Part shown: piece after piece, positions 45,702-57,942 of the stretch
How the letters are laid out: each line of letters begins with the position of its first letter
How positions within the stretch are numbered: the stretch's first letter is position 1
Assembly (NCBI GenBank): GCA_902806575.1
Contig: CADCXD010000002.1
Coordinates: forward strand, 744,001 to 808,000
Length of the DNA: 64,000 nt
Reading direction: 5' to 3'
Source of the DNA: Jackrogersella multiformis
Taxonomy: Eukaryota; Ascomycota; Sordariomycetes; Xylariales; Hypoxylaceae
Made by a program: the position numbers and the translations under genes
The notes under the pieces: generated by a model
The model's database searches: none
What the model was told of the DNA's origin: nothing
Seen by the model: the letters and a program-made list of their open reading frames with translations, nothing else

Positions 45702-48236
45702 TCACATGCAAAGCTCGTCGTCGCTACAATCATCCCCTAGCATGCTAGCACTTGCTTGGCTTGCGAGACTATATCGTGGCTTATTACTAAGCACGAGCCT
45801 CTTACCTATGCTCCTCCTTGGTTTCTTGGCTACGCCGTGGTTTTGATTCTCCTTATCGGAGCCGAGCTCGTCGTCTAGTGATAAGAGTGCAGCTTTCGTC
45901 AATTGCTTGCTTCGGCACGCTGTCGTAATCCCGACCGCCTCTCGTGGCTTATCTTCTCTAGGACAGGAATGTGCACGTTTTTTAGTCTTAGTGTCGACGC
46001 GTTCGGCTCCGAGTGTGGGAGGGCCTTGGGCTTTGCGACCGTCCTGCTCAGGTTCTATTTGCAGACCTGGAACGCTATCTGCATCATCAAATATGGACCC
46101 CCCGGCGGAGGTGGTTACGTTCTCGACAGCCTCCTCGCTATGACCCGCTTCTATCCTGGACGAAGATCGATGCTGCCTTGTCATCACTTGGGGCCGTCGT
46201 CTCTCGACGACAGGGCTGACCATCACCCACTCGCCTATAGTTTCCTCCCATCGGTACCCGGTGAACAGAGATCGCGAGCGGGCGTCACCATCCCCTGCGG
46301 CCGCGTGCTGGCTAGATGCGAGTTTCTCCGCGTAGATGAAATCCTTGACGTTGTTGGTCTGCTGCGCCAGCGAAAATGCGGCCACCGCCTTCATACTGCC
46401 TATGATTTCCTTATCAAGCTCGAGGCTTTCGAGCTGGCCGAACAGCGTGTCTAAACACTTGTGAGACGCTACAGACATTCCTCTGCCACAGCTGCGAGCT
46501 ACAGATGATACGAACGAGGCGATGTCGTCAAGACGACATCTCGTGCGGCTGCACCTTTTTGAGCCGGAGTCCATGGTTTGCCGCCACGCTTGCTCGATGC
46601 TGCGTCTCAGGTGACATATAATGCTGTCGTCGTTTCGAGCGGTTTCCGACGAGAAGAAAAGTGCCAAATACAGCAGATCGCTTCCTAGGCCGAATCGCGC
46701 GGGTTTAGGCGACGACTCGATGTCGGCCATGCACGATCTAAGAATATATCTAAGCCTATTTCCGATGAGGTTTATCTTCGTAATCTCTGCTTCTGAAACG
46801 CATGTTGACTGAAGTTCTATCTGGCCCAATGAGCTCATCGCGGACAGCATTGTTAAAGCACTAATTAGCGTCTGCTTATTCGCTATAGATGTATCCTTTT
46901 CTTGGAGAGTCGCGACAGGCCCGCCCGCGAGTGTCCGTTTTCGACGGCATAGCAGCGAGATAGAGTGGCTCATGAAGGCTACGGCGTCGTCAGCTGCCTG
47001 CACCACCGACAGGCGCCGAGCAGCTAATGCCCATACGCGTTCGAATTCCCGAGTCGCGAGCCAGTCTTGCGGGAGGTTGTAGTTAGATAGCAGCAGTGAG
47101 TACTGCCGGAGGAGGAACGAAGTCCGGTCATGTTTGTTGGCGAAGGTCCATAATACCGAAAGAGGTCGAAGACACGCTAGCTCGGAAAAGGAGCTGTCCG
47201 GTGTCGTTGGCTGAGGGTACTGGCGATCAACCAGCGTTGTGACGAGTTCCTCGGCTTCCGACAACGCGCCGGCTTGGACACATAGATCAACAAGCAATTC
47301 CGAGAAGTCGTCGCCGAATAGCCCTTCCGAAATTGCTTGCTTGACTGCACCGAGCCCGTCTGCCCTCACCACAATCCTTAGGTGCCTCCACCCAAGAGCC
47401 GGATTCGTGCCGATTGCTTCTAGGTAGTTGTATATATATGCCGAGGTGTCCACATCTTCAAGCGTGGAAACAGTCCCGTTCTGCTCTGCTTCCATCCTCT
47501 CCCAGGCCTCGAGCTCTTCGATATACCGCGGTACTTTTCTCAGACACATGTCAAGAAACGACCGCGGTCCTCTCTCCTGGTTTGCGTCATGCCGCGTCGC
47601 CTTCAGAAGCGCTTCGAGGCTCCTGTAGATTGCCTCTAGGTCGTTATGTCTGTCAGAAGCCGACTGAGTCCGCAGTTTTGCGAGACGTTGATCGAGGGCC
47701 TTGTTTTTGGCAGAATCCTTTTTTAAACGAGGGTCTCGTCTACATCCAAATATGGGCTGCTCAGGCTCCTCTTCTCGGTTGCTGGAAATTGCGGGAGATG
47801 AAACAATGTGACCTCGCGCACGTCGTAGTAAGGGCGTAGCCGCCACTATCTCTCCGGGGATTAGAACCCTCCCCTCGCCGTTACGGAAGCACCTTGCTGC
47901 ACTCGGCCCCTTAGGATCCTTCCCAAGCGTGGATTGCTCATCTTGGCGACGGCAAGGCCGCTTCTGGGAGTAAGTAAGGCGCACCCTCTTCCTTGGTCCT
48001 AACCACTCGTGATGGCCATCTTGTTGCTCAGCACCAACTTTCGTTTCCTGCTCAAGCTCGCCGTCCTTAGAACTTAGTAGCGATGCTGCAGCATCCTTTC
48101 TTAGGGAAGCGATCCGCGAAAGCAACGGCCGAAGTAAGCGGCTGCAACGCGCCGTAGTCCAGGGTTGTGGTGCCTCTCCTGACCGCTTTGGTCTGGGCCT
48201 TGGGTTATATGGGGTCCTAAACTGATCGAATGACAT
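45702..48236 (-). CDS. Uncharacterised fungal protein with C-terminal KEN box, probably nuclear
   Basis: I do not recognise a named family. It is a single long minus-strand exon of 844 residues. It starts at the first ATG (MSFDQFRTPYNPRPRPKRSG); the open frame extends ten codons further to a TTG only. Residues 1 to about 200 are basic and disordered. About 200-640 are largely helical and well ordered by composition (SAYIYNYLEAIGTNPALGWR; WLATREFERVWALAARRLS), possibly an alpha-solenoid. About 660-690 hold a small conserved-looking GYRWEETIGEWVMVSPVVE block. The C-terminus is disordered, with a DKENQ motif (KEN box, 795-797), a KKPRRSIGKR nuclear-localisation-like stretch and an acidic DDCSDDEL end. 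This suggests a nuclear protein destroyed by the anaphase-promoting complex, but that is inference. I have a vague memory that similar proteins carry uninformative automatic names. Confidence 0.8.
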   Translation of the reverse strand: MSFDQFRTPYNPRPRPKRSGEAPQPWTTARCSRLLRPLLSRIASLRKDAAASLLSSKDGELEQETKVGAEQQDGHHEWLGPRKRVRLTYSQKRPCRRQDEQSTLGKDPKGPSAARCFRNGEGRVLIPGEIVAATPLLRRARGHIVSSPAISSNREEEPEQPIFGCRRDPRLKKDSAKNKALDQRLAKLRTQSASDRHNDLEAIYRSLEALLKATRHDANQERGPRSFLDMCLRKVPRYIEELEAWERMEAEQNGTVSTLEDVDTSAYIYNYLEAIGTNPALGWRHLRIVVRADGLGAVKQAISEGLFGDDFSELLVDLCVQAGALSEAEELVTTLVDRQYPQPTTPDSSFSELACLRPLSVLWTFANKHDRTSFLLRQYSLLLSNYNLPQDWLATREFERVWALAARRLSVVQAADDAVAFMSHSISLLCRRKRTLAGGPVATLQEKDTSIANKQTLISALTMLSAMSSLGQIELQSTCVSEAEITKINLIGNRLRYILRSCMADIESSPKPARFGLGSDLLYLALFFSSETARNDDSIICHLRRSIEQAWRQTMDSGSKRCSRTRCRLDDIASFVSSVARSCGRGMSVASHKCLDTLFGQLESLELDKEIIGSMKAVAAFSLAQQTNNVKDFIYAEKLASSQHAAAGDGDARSRSLFTGYRWEETIGEWVMVSPVVERRRPQVMTRQHRSSSRIEAGHSEEAVENVTTSAGGSIFDDADSVPGLQIEPEQDGRKAQGPPTLGAERVDTKTKKRAHSCPREDKPREAVGITTACRSKQLTKAALLSLDDELGSDKENQNHGVAKKPRRSIGKRLVLSNKPRYSLASQASASMLGDDCSDDELCM

Positions 48237-49452
48237 AGGATAAGCTGTAGCAACACTATTAAGCAAATGTATATATGCGGAAATAGGAATGCTGATGAGG
48301 TCGGGTTTGTTGGTGATGATAATGTCAAGCTATTGGTTCCATGCTCTGTGTACAGTTGCTAAGCTAATAGCGAAAGGGGTGAAGCAAAGGATGTTATAAG
48401 TGGTTGTAGGTCGTGATAGTGTAAGAGGATAGGTAGTTGATACTGGGAATAAGGTTACTAGTAAAGCACCTAAGAATGAGTACCAAGATATCAGATCTAT
48501 TACAAAGGATGAATACGATGTGCAATGATAGGTATAGTATGGGTATGTATATCCGTGCCACGTTATGATGATTGTTTACTTGATTTCCTAATTCGGACAC
48601 CCCACTTTATATTCCGCACAACCACGATAACGATAGACATTTTTTAATTTTTTTAATTTTTTTATTTGGAAACCCCACCAAAAAAATCCGAGGCTCATAA
48701 TGGATCTTTAACAAACAACATGATGGATCCAAACAATTTACTTATCAGCTCCGTTACCATCCACACAAGTCAGTAAGAAATAGAACCTAGCAACACAAAC
48801 TGTGTTTATTTCAATTTAATTTTTATGTAGATAACTGGCACAAAAAAAGAAGGCAAGACAGATGAGAGGCAAAAGTGACTCAGGTACTGTAGAAATAGTG
48901 CGGCTTTTCAATGAATATTCGGCCAATCAAAACAGCCGTAGTAACAGTAGCACCCTTATTTTCTGCAGTGTTACGTGCTAAGAGCATCATTGTTAGGGCG
49001 GGCGAGGGAAACCCCAATGGGCCTAACGACCGCCGTAGCTCCGGCTTACCGGGAACAGCCGGGGTTTTTGGAGCCGTCGAAGAAAAAAAAAAAAAATGTT
49101 GATTGCCCAGGTGCTTCCCAAGGTTGCTTCAATGTTCCAGGTAACTGCAAATATCTTGAAGGGCGATTCTTTCCAACTTCAACATAAATAAAATCCACCT
49201 TTATAAACTTTTTCACGAATTCAATTGATTTGCCATTCCTTTATTATATCTGTATTTATACTTCTCCAACCTTGTTCATTAATACTTTTACGGTTTCTAC
49301 GCCGCATTTCTTAAAGCTGTGCGTCGAAATCTCGTTTGCTATTCTGGTACAAGTTACGAGAGTATAGATAGATTTTCTTCAACATCACCACCGACTTTTA
49401 CGAACTTGAACAATCCCAAGGTTCCCTCTAATCCTGTTTCCACTGGCCCATA
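48237..49452. other. Divergent intergenic region between KEN-box gene and CLU1
   Basis: No gene is seen. It has poly-T and TTTTTTAATT runs near 48640-48665 and a poly-A run at 49082-49096. The last 250 nt before CLU1 look like a pyrimidine-rich fungal promoter and leader. Confidence 0.6.
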
Positions 49453-52400
49453 ATGTCCGAGAAACAAGAGAAGCAAGCTGGAGATACTACCTGTATGAGA
49501 ACCTATATAGCACCCATCCTCTTTCATAAACATAATCTAATCGTGCTTTCATGCAGCTCAACCTCAACCTTCTACTCAGGAAGCCGAAAGCCTGAATGAT
49601 CAAACCGATGATACTGATGTTGATTCTAACGGTTACATCTCTGAGACGGGAGAGGATGCCGGAGAAGCTGGAGATGGTACGGCCGAAGAACCAACATACC
49701 ATAACCCCTTCATGCTACTAACTAACTATGTCGTATAGCTCTTTATCCTCTAAACATTCACCTTCCTCACGAGCCGACCGAGATTCATGTGATGGTTAGC
49801 CTTTATTCTTGTCTGCTACGGTATAGGCCTTCTTGTATCTAACCTGCATGCAGGTCTCGCCTCAAGAGCAGGTCCACGAGTTGCGTCAGTCTATTATTGA
49901 ACTGCCTTCTGCCTTCCAGTACTCTTGCTTCCACCTAGAGCACGCTGGTGAACGCATAAACGACTTTGTGCAGATTTCCGACGTGAAGGGACTAGGACCG
50001 GAAGCCGAGATACACTTGAAAGAGGACCCTTACAACGAGAAGGAGGCTAGAATACATGTCATCCGGATTCGCGATTTAGTGGGGGCTGCAGGAGATCGGA
50101 CTGATACTCTTCAGGGGGTTTTGCCTGGAGTCTCCCTCTTCGACTCTGTCACCACTAAGGCCAAGGACAACGACAATGTCCAAGCTAGTGCATACGATTT
50201 CGATGCTCCTGCAAAGCCTTTGACCCTCATACCGCAGGAGGAAGAGCCTGCCCCCAAAACCATAAAGTCCATTTCTCTGTCGCCATGGAATCCTCCGCCG
50301 TACCATCTTCGACAGAAAGGTCACTTGCTGTACCTCCTTGTCACCACGAACGAGGGGGAGCAATACCAGATAACGTCGCATGTTGGCGGTTTCTATGTGA
50401 ATAAATCGTCGAATAGTAAATTCGACCCCCTGCCACGAGCTGCTCCTAAAGGACATGCTGCGCATTCGTTATTAACACTGCTAACCCAGATCTCACCTTC
50501 ATTCTCGGATTCCTTCGAACAATTATTACAGTACAACAACCGCAAGGATCCTTTAGCTACATTCCAGATGACAAATGCTATCCCTGCGGCGCCATGGCTG
50601 GTTCCCTCGCAGTCCTCGCCACTGTGCGCTCATACCTCGGATATTACGAGAACCCAGGAGGGCTATCTCATCTCTGGTGTTGACAACACGGACACATTGC
50701 GTGACTGGAACGAGGAGTTCCAATCGGCACGGGAGTTGCCTAAGGAGACGGTTCAGGATCGCGTCTTCAGAGAGCGATTTATCTCGAAACTTTTTGCCGA
50801 CTACTCTGATGCTGCTGCGAGGGGGGCTATTCTGGTTGCCCGTGGTGAAGTCACCCCGCTCAATCCGACTGAGGGCCGTGATGCGCAGATCTTCGTCTAC
50901 AACAACGTCTTCTTCTCCTTTGGAGCCGATGGTGTTGGTACTTTCACTTCGGAGGGTGGTGACGACGCTGCGAGAGTTGCTACAGGGAAGGATGTCAACG
51001 GAGTGCGGATGGTCAACCAACTTGACATCGACGGACTGTACAGCCCGGCAACCGTGGTGGTTGATTATCTTGGGAAGCGAATCGTTGGCCAAACAGTCGT
51101 CCCGGGAATTTTCAAACAGAGAGAGCCTGGCGAGAACTCTATCGAATACGGCGCAGTGGAAGGCAAGGAAATTGTTGCGGCCGATGAGAGGTTTGCACCA
51201 ACATTTGAGAAGCTCTCCAAAGCCCTAAAGGTCAAGAAGCATCCTGTCTGGGACAAGGACGGTAAACGGTTTGATCTGGAAGCCAGCGTGGAAACTAAGG
51301 GTCTGATGGGAACAGACGGCCGAAAATACGTCCTCGACTTATACCGTATTACCCCCCTGGATGTACTATGGCTGGAAGAGAACAACGTTGCCGAGGGACA
51401 GAAGAGCGAGCTCGACTATCCTCATCGTATGACCGTCTTACGACCAGAACTTGTCGAATTGATCCGAAACCAAAAATGGACCGAGTGGGTAAACAAGGAG
51501 CTTGCCCGTTTAAAACAGCAATCTAGATCTAAGGGTCAAGACGAGGAAGCTAATAAGGAGGAGAAATCCTCGCCCACGGAGGAGAAGAGCGAGGGTGAGA
51601 GCAAGCCTACCGAGGAGAAGAGTGAGGGGGAAAACAAACCTGTTGAGGAAAAGAGTGAGGACGAAAACAAGCCTGCTGAGGAAAAGAGTGAGGGTGAAAA
51701 CAAGCCTGCCGAAGAAAAGAGTGAGGGCGAAAATAAATCCACTGAAGAAAAGAGTGAGGAGGAAGGCAAGCCTGCTGAGACTAGCGAGAATATCGCGGTT
51801 GAGGCCGAAGAGCGTATTGATGCTTCTGAATTCCACTTTGCGCTCAACCCAGATGCCTTCAGTGGTCAAGTCCCGCAGACCGAAGCCGAGAAGGAAGAAC
51901 TGGCTGCTGACGAAGAGGATGTCCGAAATGCCTGCAAATATCTGCGGGAGTCAGCGGTTCCTGATTTCGTCAACGATATCAAGATCTCGGATCTGCCTTT
52001 CCCCATGGATGGCCTATCTCTCACCAGGATGATGCATAAGCGTGGAATCAACGTGCGATACCTCGGCAATGTAGTATCTCTCTGCGAGAGTCCTAGACTT
52101 CTACGCCTGCGGGATTTATGCTTGCAGGAGATTATATCAAGAGCATTCAAGCATGTTGCTGGGAAGTATTTGCGGTATCTGCCCATCCCCCTTACTTCGG
52201 CCTGCATTGCCCATCTTCTCAACTGCCTCCTCGGGTCTAGTCTCAACAGCAAACCTACTGCTGATATCGACGAGTCCCTGAAAGCACTATATCCTGAAGC
52301 CGATATTGCATTCGCAAGTGTCACACCGGAAAGTCTCCGACAAGAGATTGAAGCGCAGGCCATTCGCCGATTCAAATTCACACTAGACTCGGACTGGTTT

Positions 52401-53648
52401 AATCAGTTGAAACACTTGCAGCTCCTCCGTGAGGTGTCCTTGAAGCTTGGCTTTCAGTTACAGGTCAAGAACTTCCAATTCACTAGTGATTCTAGCACCG
52501 GAGTCACTACTACCACTACCACGACGACGACGAATGGCGTTAATGGTCACGCAAACAACGACGGCAAGAAGAAAAAGAAGAAGTCTAGAGATGGGTCTCC
52601 GTCTTCCGTTGCTTCCGTTAGCGGGCCGTTTACCTTTACTCCGGATGACGTTGTGAACATTGTCCCTATCATCAAGGACTCGGCGCCAAAAAGTGCTATT
52701 TCTGAAGAGGCCCTGGAAGGTGGCCGTCACTCTATCATGCAAAATAATAGGAAAATTGGGCAGGAACTGTTATTAGAAAGTTTGACACTCCACGAACAAA
52801 TTTACGGCATCCTTCACCCGGAAGTTGCGCGAGCATACTCTAGTCTAGCACAGATCTACTACCAGCTTGAGGAGAAGGAGGCTGCTGTCGATTTGGCGAG
52901 AAAGGCCGTCATCGTATCGGAACGAACTATGGGCGTCGACTCTGCAGACACATTGCTCTACTACCTGAACCTTGGACTTTATGTGCATGGATCTGGTGAC
53001 AGCAAGACAGCTCTCGCATACGTCAAGCATGCCCTTGATCTATGGAAGATTATATACGGGCCCGACCATCCAGATTCGATTACAACTCTGAACAATGCAG
53101 CAGTCATGCTACAGCACATGCAAGCATACCACGAATCTCGCATCTGGTTTGAGCAAGCCCTTGCAGTTTGCGAGCGCGTGATGGGCAAGCAGTCTCTTCC
53201 TGCCGCCAGCCTTCTCTTTCAGCTCGCCCAGGCACTTGCTTTGGACAACGAATCTAAGGCTGCCCTCGGTAAGATGCGGGAATGTTACAATATCTTCCTG
53301 CACCAGCTGGGCCCAGAGAACAACAATACCAAGGAGGCCGAGACCTGGCTGGAGCAGCTAACACAGAATGCCGTCGCAATTGCCAAGCGGGATAAAGATG
53401 CCCAATCGAGACGTCTGCGAGCTGGAATACGATTCCCAGCTCGCAGCGTCGCTCTCGGTGGCGGCGGTGCTGGTGCTACGGCACAACCCACGGCTCTAAG
53501 CACAACGAAATCAGATAAACCTGATGCTAGAAGCATTGACGACTTGATACAATTCATCGAGGGAAACACGGCCCAGAAGAAGAGCACCAAGAAGCGCGCT
53601 GGTCGCACCGGACCTAAGACCCGAGTCGGCGCGGCCGCAGCCTCGTAA
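49453..53648 (+). CDS. CLU1: Clustered mitochondria protein CLU1 (eIF3-associated)
   Basis: CLU1 is a cytosolic protein needed for normal mitochondrial distribution and also found with eIF3 and mRNA. Exons: 49453-49492, 49557-49676, 49739-49794 and 49854-53648, giving 1336 residues. The first three exons encode only the acidic N-terminus (MSEKQEKQAGDTT...) and the beginning of the CLU N-terminal domain (ALYPLNIHLPHEPTEIHVMV). The central CLU domain starts near residue 355 (DWNEEFQSARELPKETVQDR) and runs to about 600 (VLRPELVELI). Residues 647-712 are a run of six Glu/Lys-rich 11-residue repeats. TPR motifs follow at about 1050-1200 (QIYGILHPEVARAYSSLAQI; YGPDHPDSITTLNNAAVMLQ). The C-terminus is basic (KKSTKKRAGRTGPKTR). 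Order, spacing and length fit fungal CLU1. Confidence 0.95.
51576..51773 (+). repeat. Six tandem 33-nt units inside CLU1 (TEEKSEGENKP type)
   Basis: Six in-frame copies of an 11-residue unit differ at a few positions: TEEKSEGESKP, TEEKSEGENKP, VEEKSEDENKP, AEEKSEGENKP, AEEKSEGENKS and TEEKSEEEGKP. The frame is preserved throughout. Confidence 0.95.
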
Positions 53649-55446
53649 TGAACGTATGGAAAGGTCGAATGTGCATAACAGGGAATGAATGAAATCTATT
53701 GCGAACTATGGGGCAAGAGGGATCCTAACTGATGACTGGGGGGGTATGGGAGGGGAAGGAAAGGAAAGGATAGGATAAAAAAAGAAAAGTGTCTACCTCG
53801 GCATCACGTTTCCCTGTCCTGGTCCGGGTTCTAGGCGTCTCGGAAAACGGAGGCAAGATTTGTCTTAGTTTTTTTTTTCTCTCCCCCTAAAAGCCGGTTG
53901 CATAGTTCTTCTCAGAATGGGTTTTGCATTGTGTGTATATCTTGATCTCCCCCCTCCCGGGGCCCAGACGCGTCGATCGGCCGAGGCTGCAACGGTAATC
54001 CTATAAGCGTGCCGACATTCAATACACAGATCTGAGGAAGTTGTATATAATATTGGTTGGCTGGTCGATACGGTATTCCGGGGGCGGTCGGTCGCTCGTA
54101 CAAAAAAAAAGGTTGGCAGCGGAAGCAGCACCGAGGGGGGATCTTCGCAAAAAGGGAAGCCTCTGGGCGCAATGCGCGTTCCTATCGCTCGCTTGCGCTA
54201 TGTGTTAATAGACATATCTTCACTCTTAAGTGCGCGAAGTCGAAGTTCTTAATTACCTCCTAACTTGGCTTATACGTGCCTACGTGCGTGTACGTTTGTG
54301 TTTGTCGATCAAGAAATGGAAATTCATGTCCGTGACGTGCGCAGCAATGTAGAACAACCGTATTTGTGCATGGGTAGGTAAGTAAGTGGGTTCATGTCTG
54401 TTCGTATTGATTTATCTGGTACCTCGTCGAACGGCAGCGGCGTTCAAAACTAGGTAGGTAGGCGTTGAAGAAAACAAGAACAAGAACAAGAACAAGACCG
54501 CGGGACCGTCGATCTGCGCAACAAATCGCGAAGACCTCGGGGAACAACACACAAATCCATTATACGTCCATCGTATCGAACCGTTGCTCCTCCTCGTCTG
54601 CCTCCTCCTGCCAAACACACGTACATAAATGTAATCCCTACTCCTTCGCGTCCGTTCCCTAAGCAGTGATGCGAAGATTCTTCCTGCCCTCCCTCCCCTT
54701 TTTTGGTTCCGAGAAACGCCGAGAGTCTTTTCGCGATGCCCCCCCCATGCTCTCAGGTACATGCCAACACCCCTCCTTTTTTACCTTCCTGACTGTCTGC
54801 TGTATGGCGACAGCTGTCGGTATCATCAGGTCGAGAGGAAAATAGGAAAAAAGGAAAAAGAAAAACAAACAAAACCTAACTCCGTTGATGATTGCGTAGA
54901 AACAAACCATGCATAACCTCGCCCTCCTGCCGTCAAAATGCCATGACTGAAATGCGTGAAAACAAAAAATCGTACAAGACGAAGCCGACAAGACCACCAC
55001 CGCCGAGTCGCTACTCCGTATGTTAGGTGTTTGCCCGAGAAACGAGGACGGTCAAAGGCTGGGAACCTTCGGAAAGACACCCCAGAAGAGATATACCTAC
55101 TCAAATTTGAGGCTGGATTTCCCATCGGCCAGGTAACTCACAAGCCAGGGTTCGTCGTAGTTCGAGAACTATGCCTGGCATTGACAAAATCTTATAACCT
55201 CGAGCTTTGCTTGAAATGAATCAAGACATTTCTAGCCGTCCTCGTAGTATGTTGTGAATCATTGGCGAAACCCACTCTTCTGGAGAGACTTGGAATCGTG
55301 CTGATGATTTGAACCTGACTGCCGATTCGAATAACTTGCGCGACCAAATTTCGAGTTTAAGGAGGAACGGATTCTCATTACACCGTAGTTAAAATTAAAG
55401 GGATGGAACGATCCCAGACCGACTGAAGAGCCAATGAGTACCGTCT
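53649..55446. other. Convergent intergenic region between CLU1 and forkhead gene
   Basis: No gene is seen. It contains both 3' flanks, purine runs near 53750-53790 and poly-T near 53870. Short open frames (for example 54956-55219, plus) have no family resemblance. Confidence 0.6.
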
Positions 55447-57663
55447 TTATGCTCGGCCCCCGTTGGCTCGGGGAACTATGCCGCCAAACCCGACAGGCGC
55501 GTGATAAGAACCGATGCTTTGGAAGCCCCTGTACATACCGTTAGTAAATATTCTAAAACTCGATAACTCTAGTCCAAAGGGGGTTAACGTACTTGGTAAG
55601 GTCGAAACCTCCTTCCTCTTCATCGTCTTCTATCGCCGCAGTCCTCTCCTGCGTCTCCGCCCGGGTAGATCTGGTCGATCTGGTCGGGCTAGCCACAGGC
55701 GACCGGTCGCGAGCAGGAGGGCTGCTGCTGTTAGGTAGGCCTAGAGCTTTCGAGGGACTCATGTCATACAGTGGCTTCAGAGGCGTGCTGTTTATTTCGG
55801 CATACTTCCAAAATGGGGCAGGGGAAGATGTCGGCATGTGCTGACTTGGTCTCTGGGCGGTGCTAGGGGGCGCAAGTCGAGGATGGACCCGATGAGGCGC
55901 CGGAGTCACAAAGGATGCGCTTTCGTCCTGGAGATATGAAGACGAAAGAGTCGGCGGGGAGTGAGGGAGGCTGTCGGCGGTGTTCAATGAACTCGAAACA
56001 TCCAGGAGCCTGCGGCGCGGAAGCGGGCTACCATCTTGGAAGCTCGCAGGTCCTGTTGGTAGATATTTACGGTCCGGTGTCACCTGAGATAGGTTCATAG
56101 ACGACCTTGGGGGTGGCGAAGTAATTGGCGAAGCCTTACGCTTCCGCGCCGATGTGGGCTCCCGGATTGAAACGTCTCGGGGTCCATGCGTAATGTAGTT
56201 CAGCTGGCTAGGCTGACTGGGGGACGAGGGAGCGGAAGAACCGCGATGCCCACCGCGCCCACCTTTGTAGGCGACCCGAATCATCTCATCGCGAGCTTCA
56301 GGTACAATCTCCCATTTCATACCCTTGCCGGGCTCGTCCGTCGAGCGTGGTGCCTTCATGAACGACTTGTTAAGTGAGAGATTGTGCCTAATTGAGTTCT
56401 GCAAGCCGGTCAGCGCAACGATTCTCATATACTGAAATTTATGCATGGGAAGCTCACCTGCCAACCAGAAGGCGGTTGGTGTCTATAGTAGGCGTAATTG
56501 GTGGTTATGTACTGATAGATGCCCGCCAGGTTCAACTTCTCCTCGGAAGTGCTCATAATAGCTTGGGTTATCATCTGAGCATAGCTGAAATGGGGTTTAA
56601 TATGTTTGTTCTCGTCTTTGCTCAAGTCCACGTCACTCTGACTCATTATAACAGTACCGGAAGATCCATGCGCGGGCGTCTTCTGTTGCGCAGCACTAGG
56701 GCGAGTCTTGGCCGACGGCGGAGTTCCCGGTCGTCTATAATCAGGAGGCGCGGGGGCAATTGGCTGCTGGAAGTGCTGGCTGCGAGACGAGGAAGGTCTT
56801 GCTGTGGACTGAGAGGACGAATGGTGATCGGCCGAAGGTGCTGCTGGAAGAGCCGTCCTGCCAGTTTCACCACGCGCGGGACTCGACTGCTGGCCCTTCA
56901 CGCCAGCTTGGTCGAGGTACATAGAATGTATACGAAGAGGTCCGAGGCTTCCTGGAAGGACGAACATCATCTCAATGCCGCCGATCTCAATGACCTCACC
57001 ACTAGACAGAGGATGGGGATCATCTGTCTTCTTTAGAGGCGCATTGTCAACCTTAAGCGGATTCCGTCCTTTCGTGAGGAGGAACCATCTGCCGGCATCG
57101 GAGTCATATTCAATGACAGCTGTCTGGCGCGAGAATGTCTTAGAGGGACCGAGGTCGATGTGGACAAAGTCCTTGTCTTCATTATCATGGCCAGGAGGGC
57201 GGGTGTGAGAAGGTTCCGAAGTTCTACCAATGTTGATGGACAAGGACTTGATATAGTACGTCCAGTCTTGGGCAGATATCTTGGCATAGGCCTCTATGTC
57301 CTCCGTTTTAGCCTCGTGTATGGCATTGGCGTGATCTTGGCTGGCTTGAGTGGGAATGGTTCGTAGATGTTGGGTGACCAGCGTGATCAGTCGGTCGTCG
57401 TCGTTGGTGCCATCGGAGGTGGAATTTTCGACGGTGAGGCTTGAGTTCTCATCCTCGGCAGGTTCCGATCGAGGTTCTTCGACCTTTACACAGTGTATAC
57501 GTTCAGCGGAGAGGGTCAAGTGGCGGGATGGGGAGAATGCAATTGTTACCTTCCTTCTGCGCTTGGCAGGACGCGATGGCGAGGACTGTTCTAGCGGGGC
57601 AGGACTCGGACTAATGTCGCGGGCACGGCGCGTCCTCTGAGTTCGCTTTGATGAGGGAGGCAT
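55447..57663 (-). CDS. fkh2: Forkhead transcription factor with FHA domain (Fkh1/Fkh2 type)
   Basis: In yeasts, Fkh1/Fkh2-type factors drive G2/M gene clusters. They use an FHA domain to bind phosphorylated partners and a winged helix to bind DNA. Exons: 57663-56458, 56398-55593 and 55528-55447, giving 697 residues. The FHA domain spans about 124-236 (IKSLSINIGRTSE; FSRQTAVIEYDSDAGRWFLL; GEVIEIGGIEMMFVLP). The forkhead domain spans about 356-440. It starts KPHFSYAQMITQAIMST and continues into the recognition helix NSIRHNLSLNKSF, which begins exactly at the first exon junction. The C-terminal part is disordered, with many SPP and TP sites that look like cyclin-dependent-kinase targets. The short last exon encodes GFQSIGSYHAPVGFGGIVPR and a few more residues. 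The paralogue (Fkh1 or Fkh2) cannot be decided, and many filamentous fungi have one copy. Confidence 0.9.
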
Positions 57664-57942
57664 GTTAGATGCCCATTACTAGAAGATGGCGGAAACGATA
57701 AGTCGCGTGTCCGGAGTAACCGGGAGCGAGGTCGCAAGGGAGGGCGCAGTGGAAAGAAGAGAGCAATCAAGCTTCTCTCTCGATTTACGTATAGGTACCC
57801 AGGAGGTAGGTATGCGCAGATGAGAGGGGTTATGACAGGCCAGCTGCTCGGCGCAAGTCGAAGAGAAAGAAAGCTGACAATGTCCCGCACCCCGATGTCC
57901 TCTCTAGGTAACAAAGGTCGCAAGGCGATTATAGACGTATAT

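Noticed and set aside
45903..46454. 183-codon plus-strand frame antisense to the KEN-box gene
   Set aside because: It lies wholly inside the 844-residue minus-strand frame and has no recognisable domain.
48237..48266. Longer N-terminus for the KEN-box protein from a TTG at 48266
   Set aside because: No ATG lies in the extension and the residues look like leader sequence.
50575..51228. 217-codon plus-strand frame inside CLU1
   Set aside because: It is a shadow in another frame of the conserved CLU domain.
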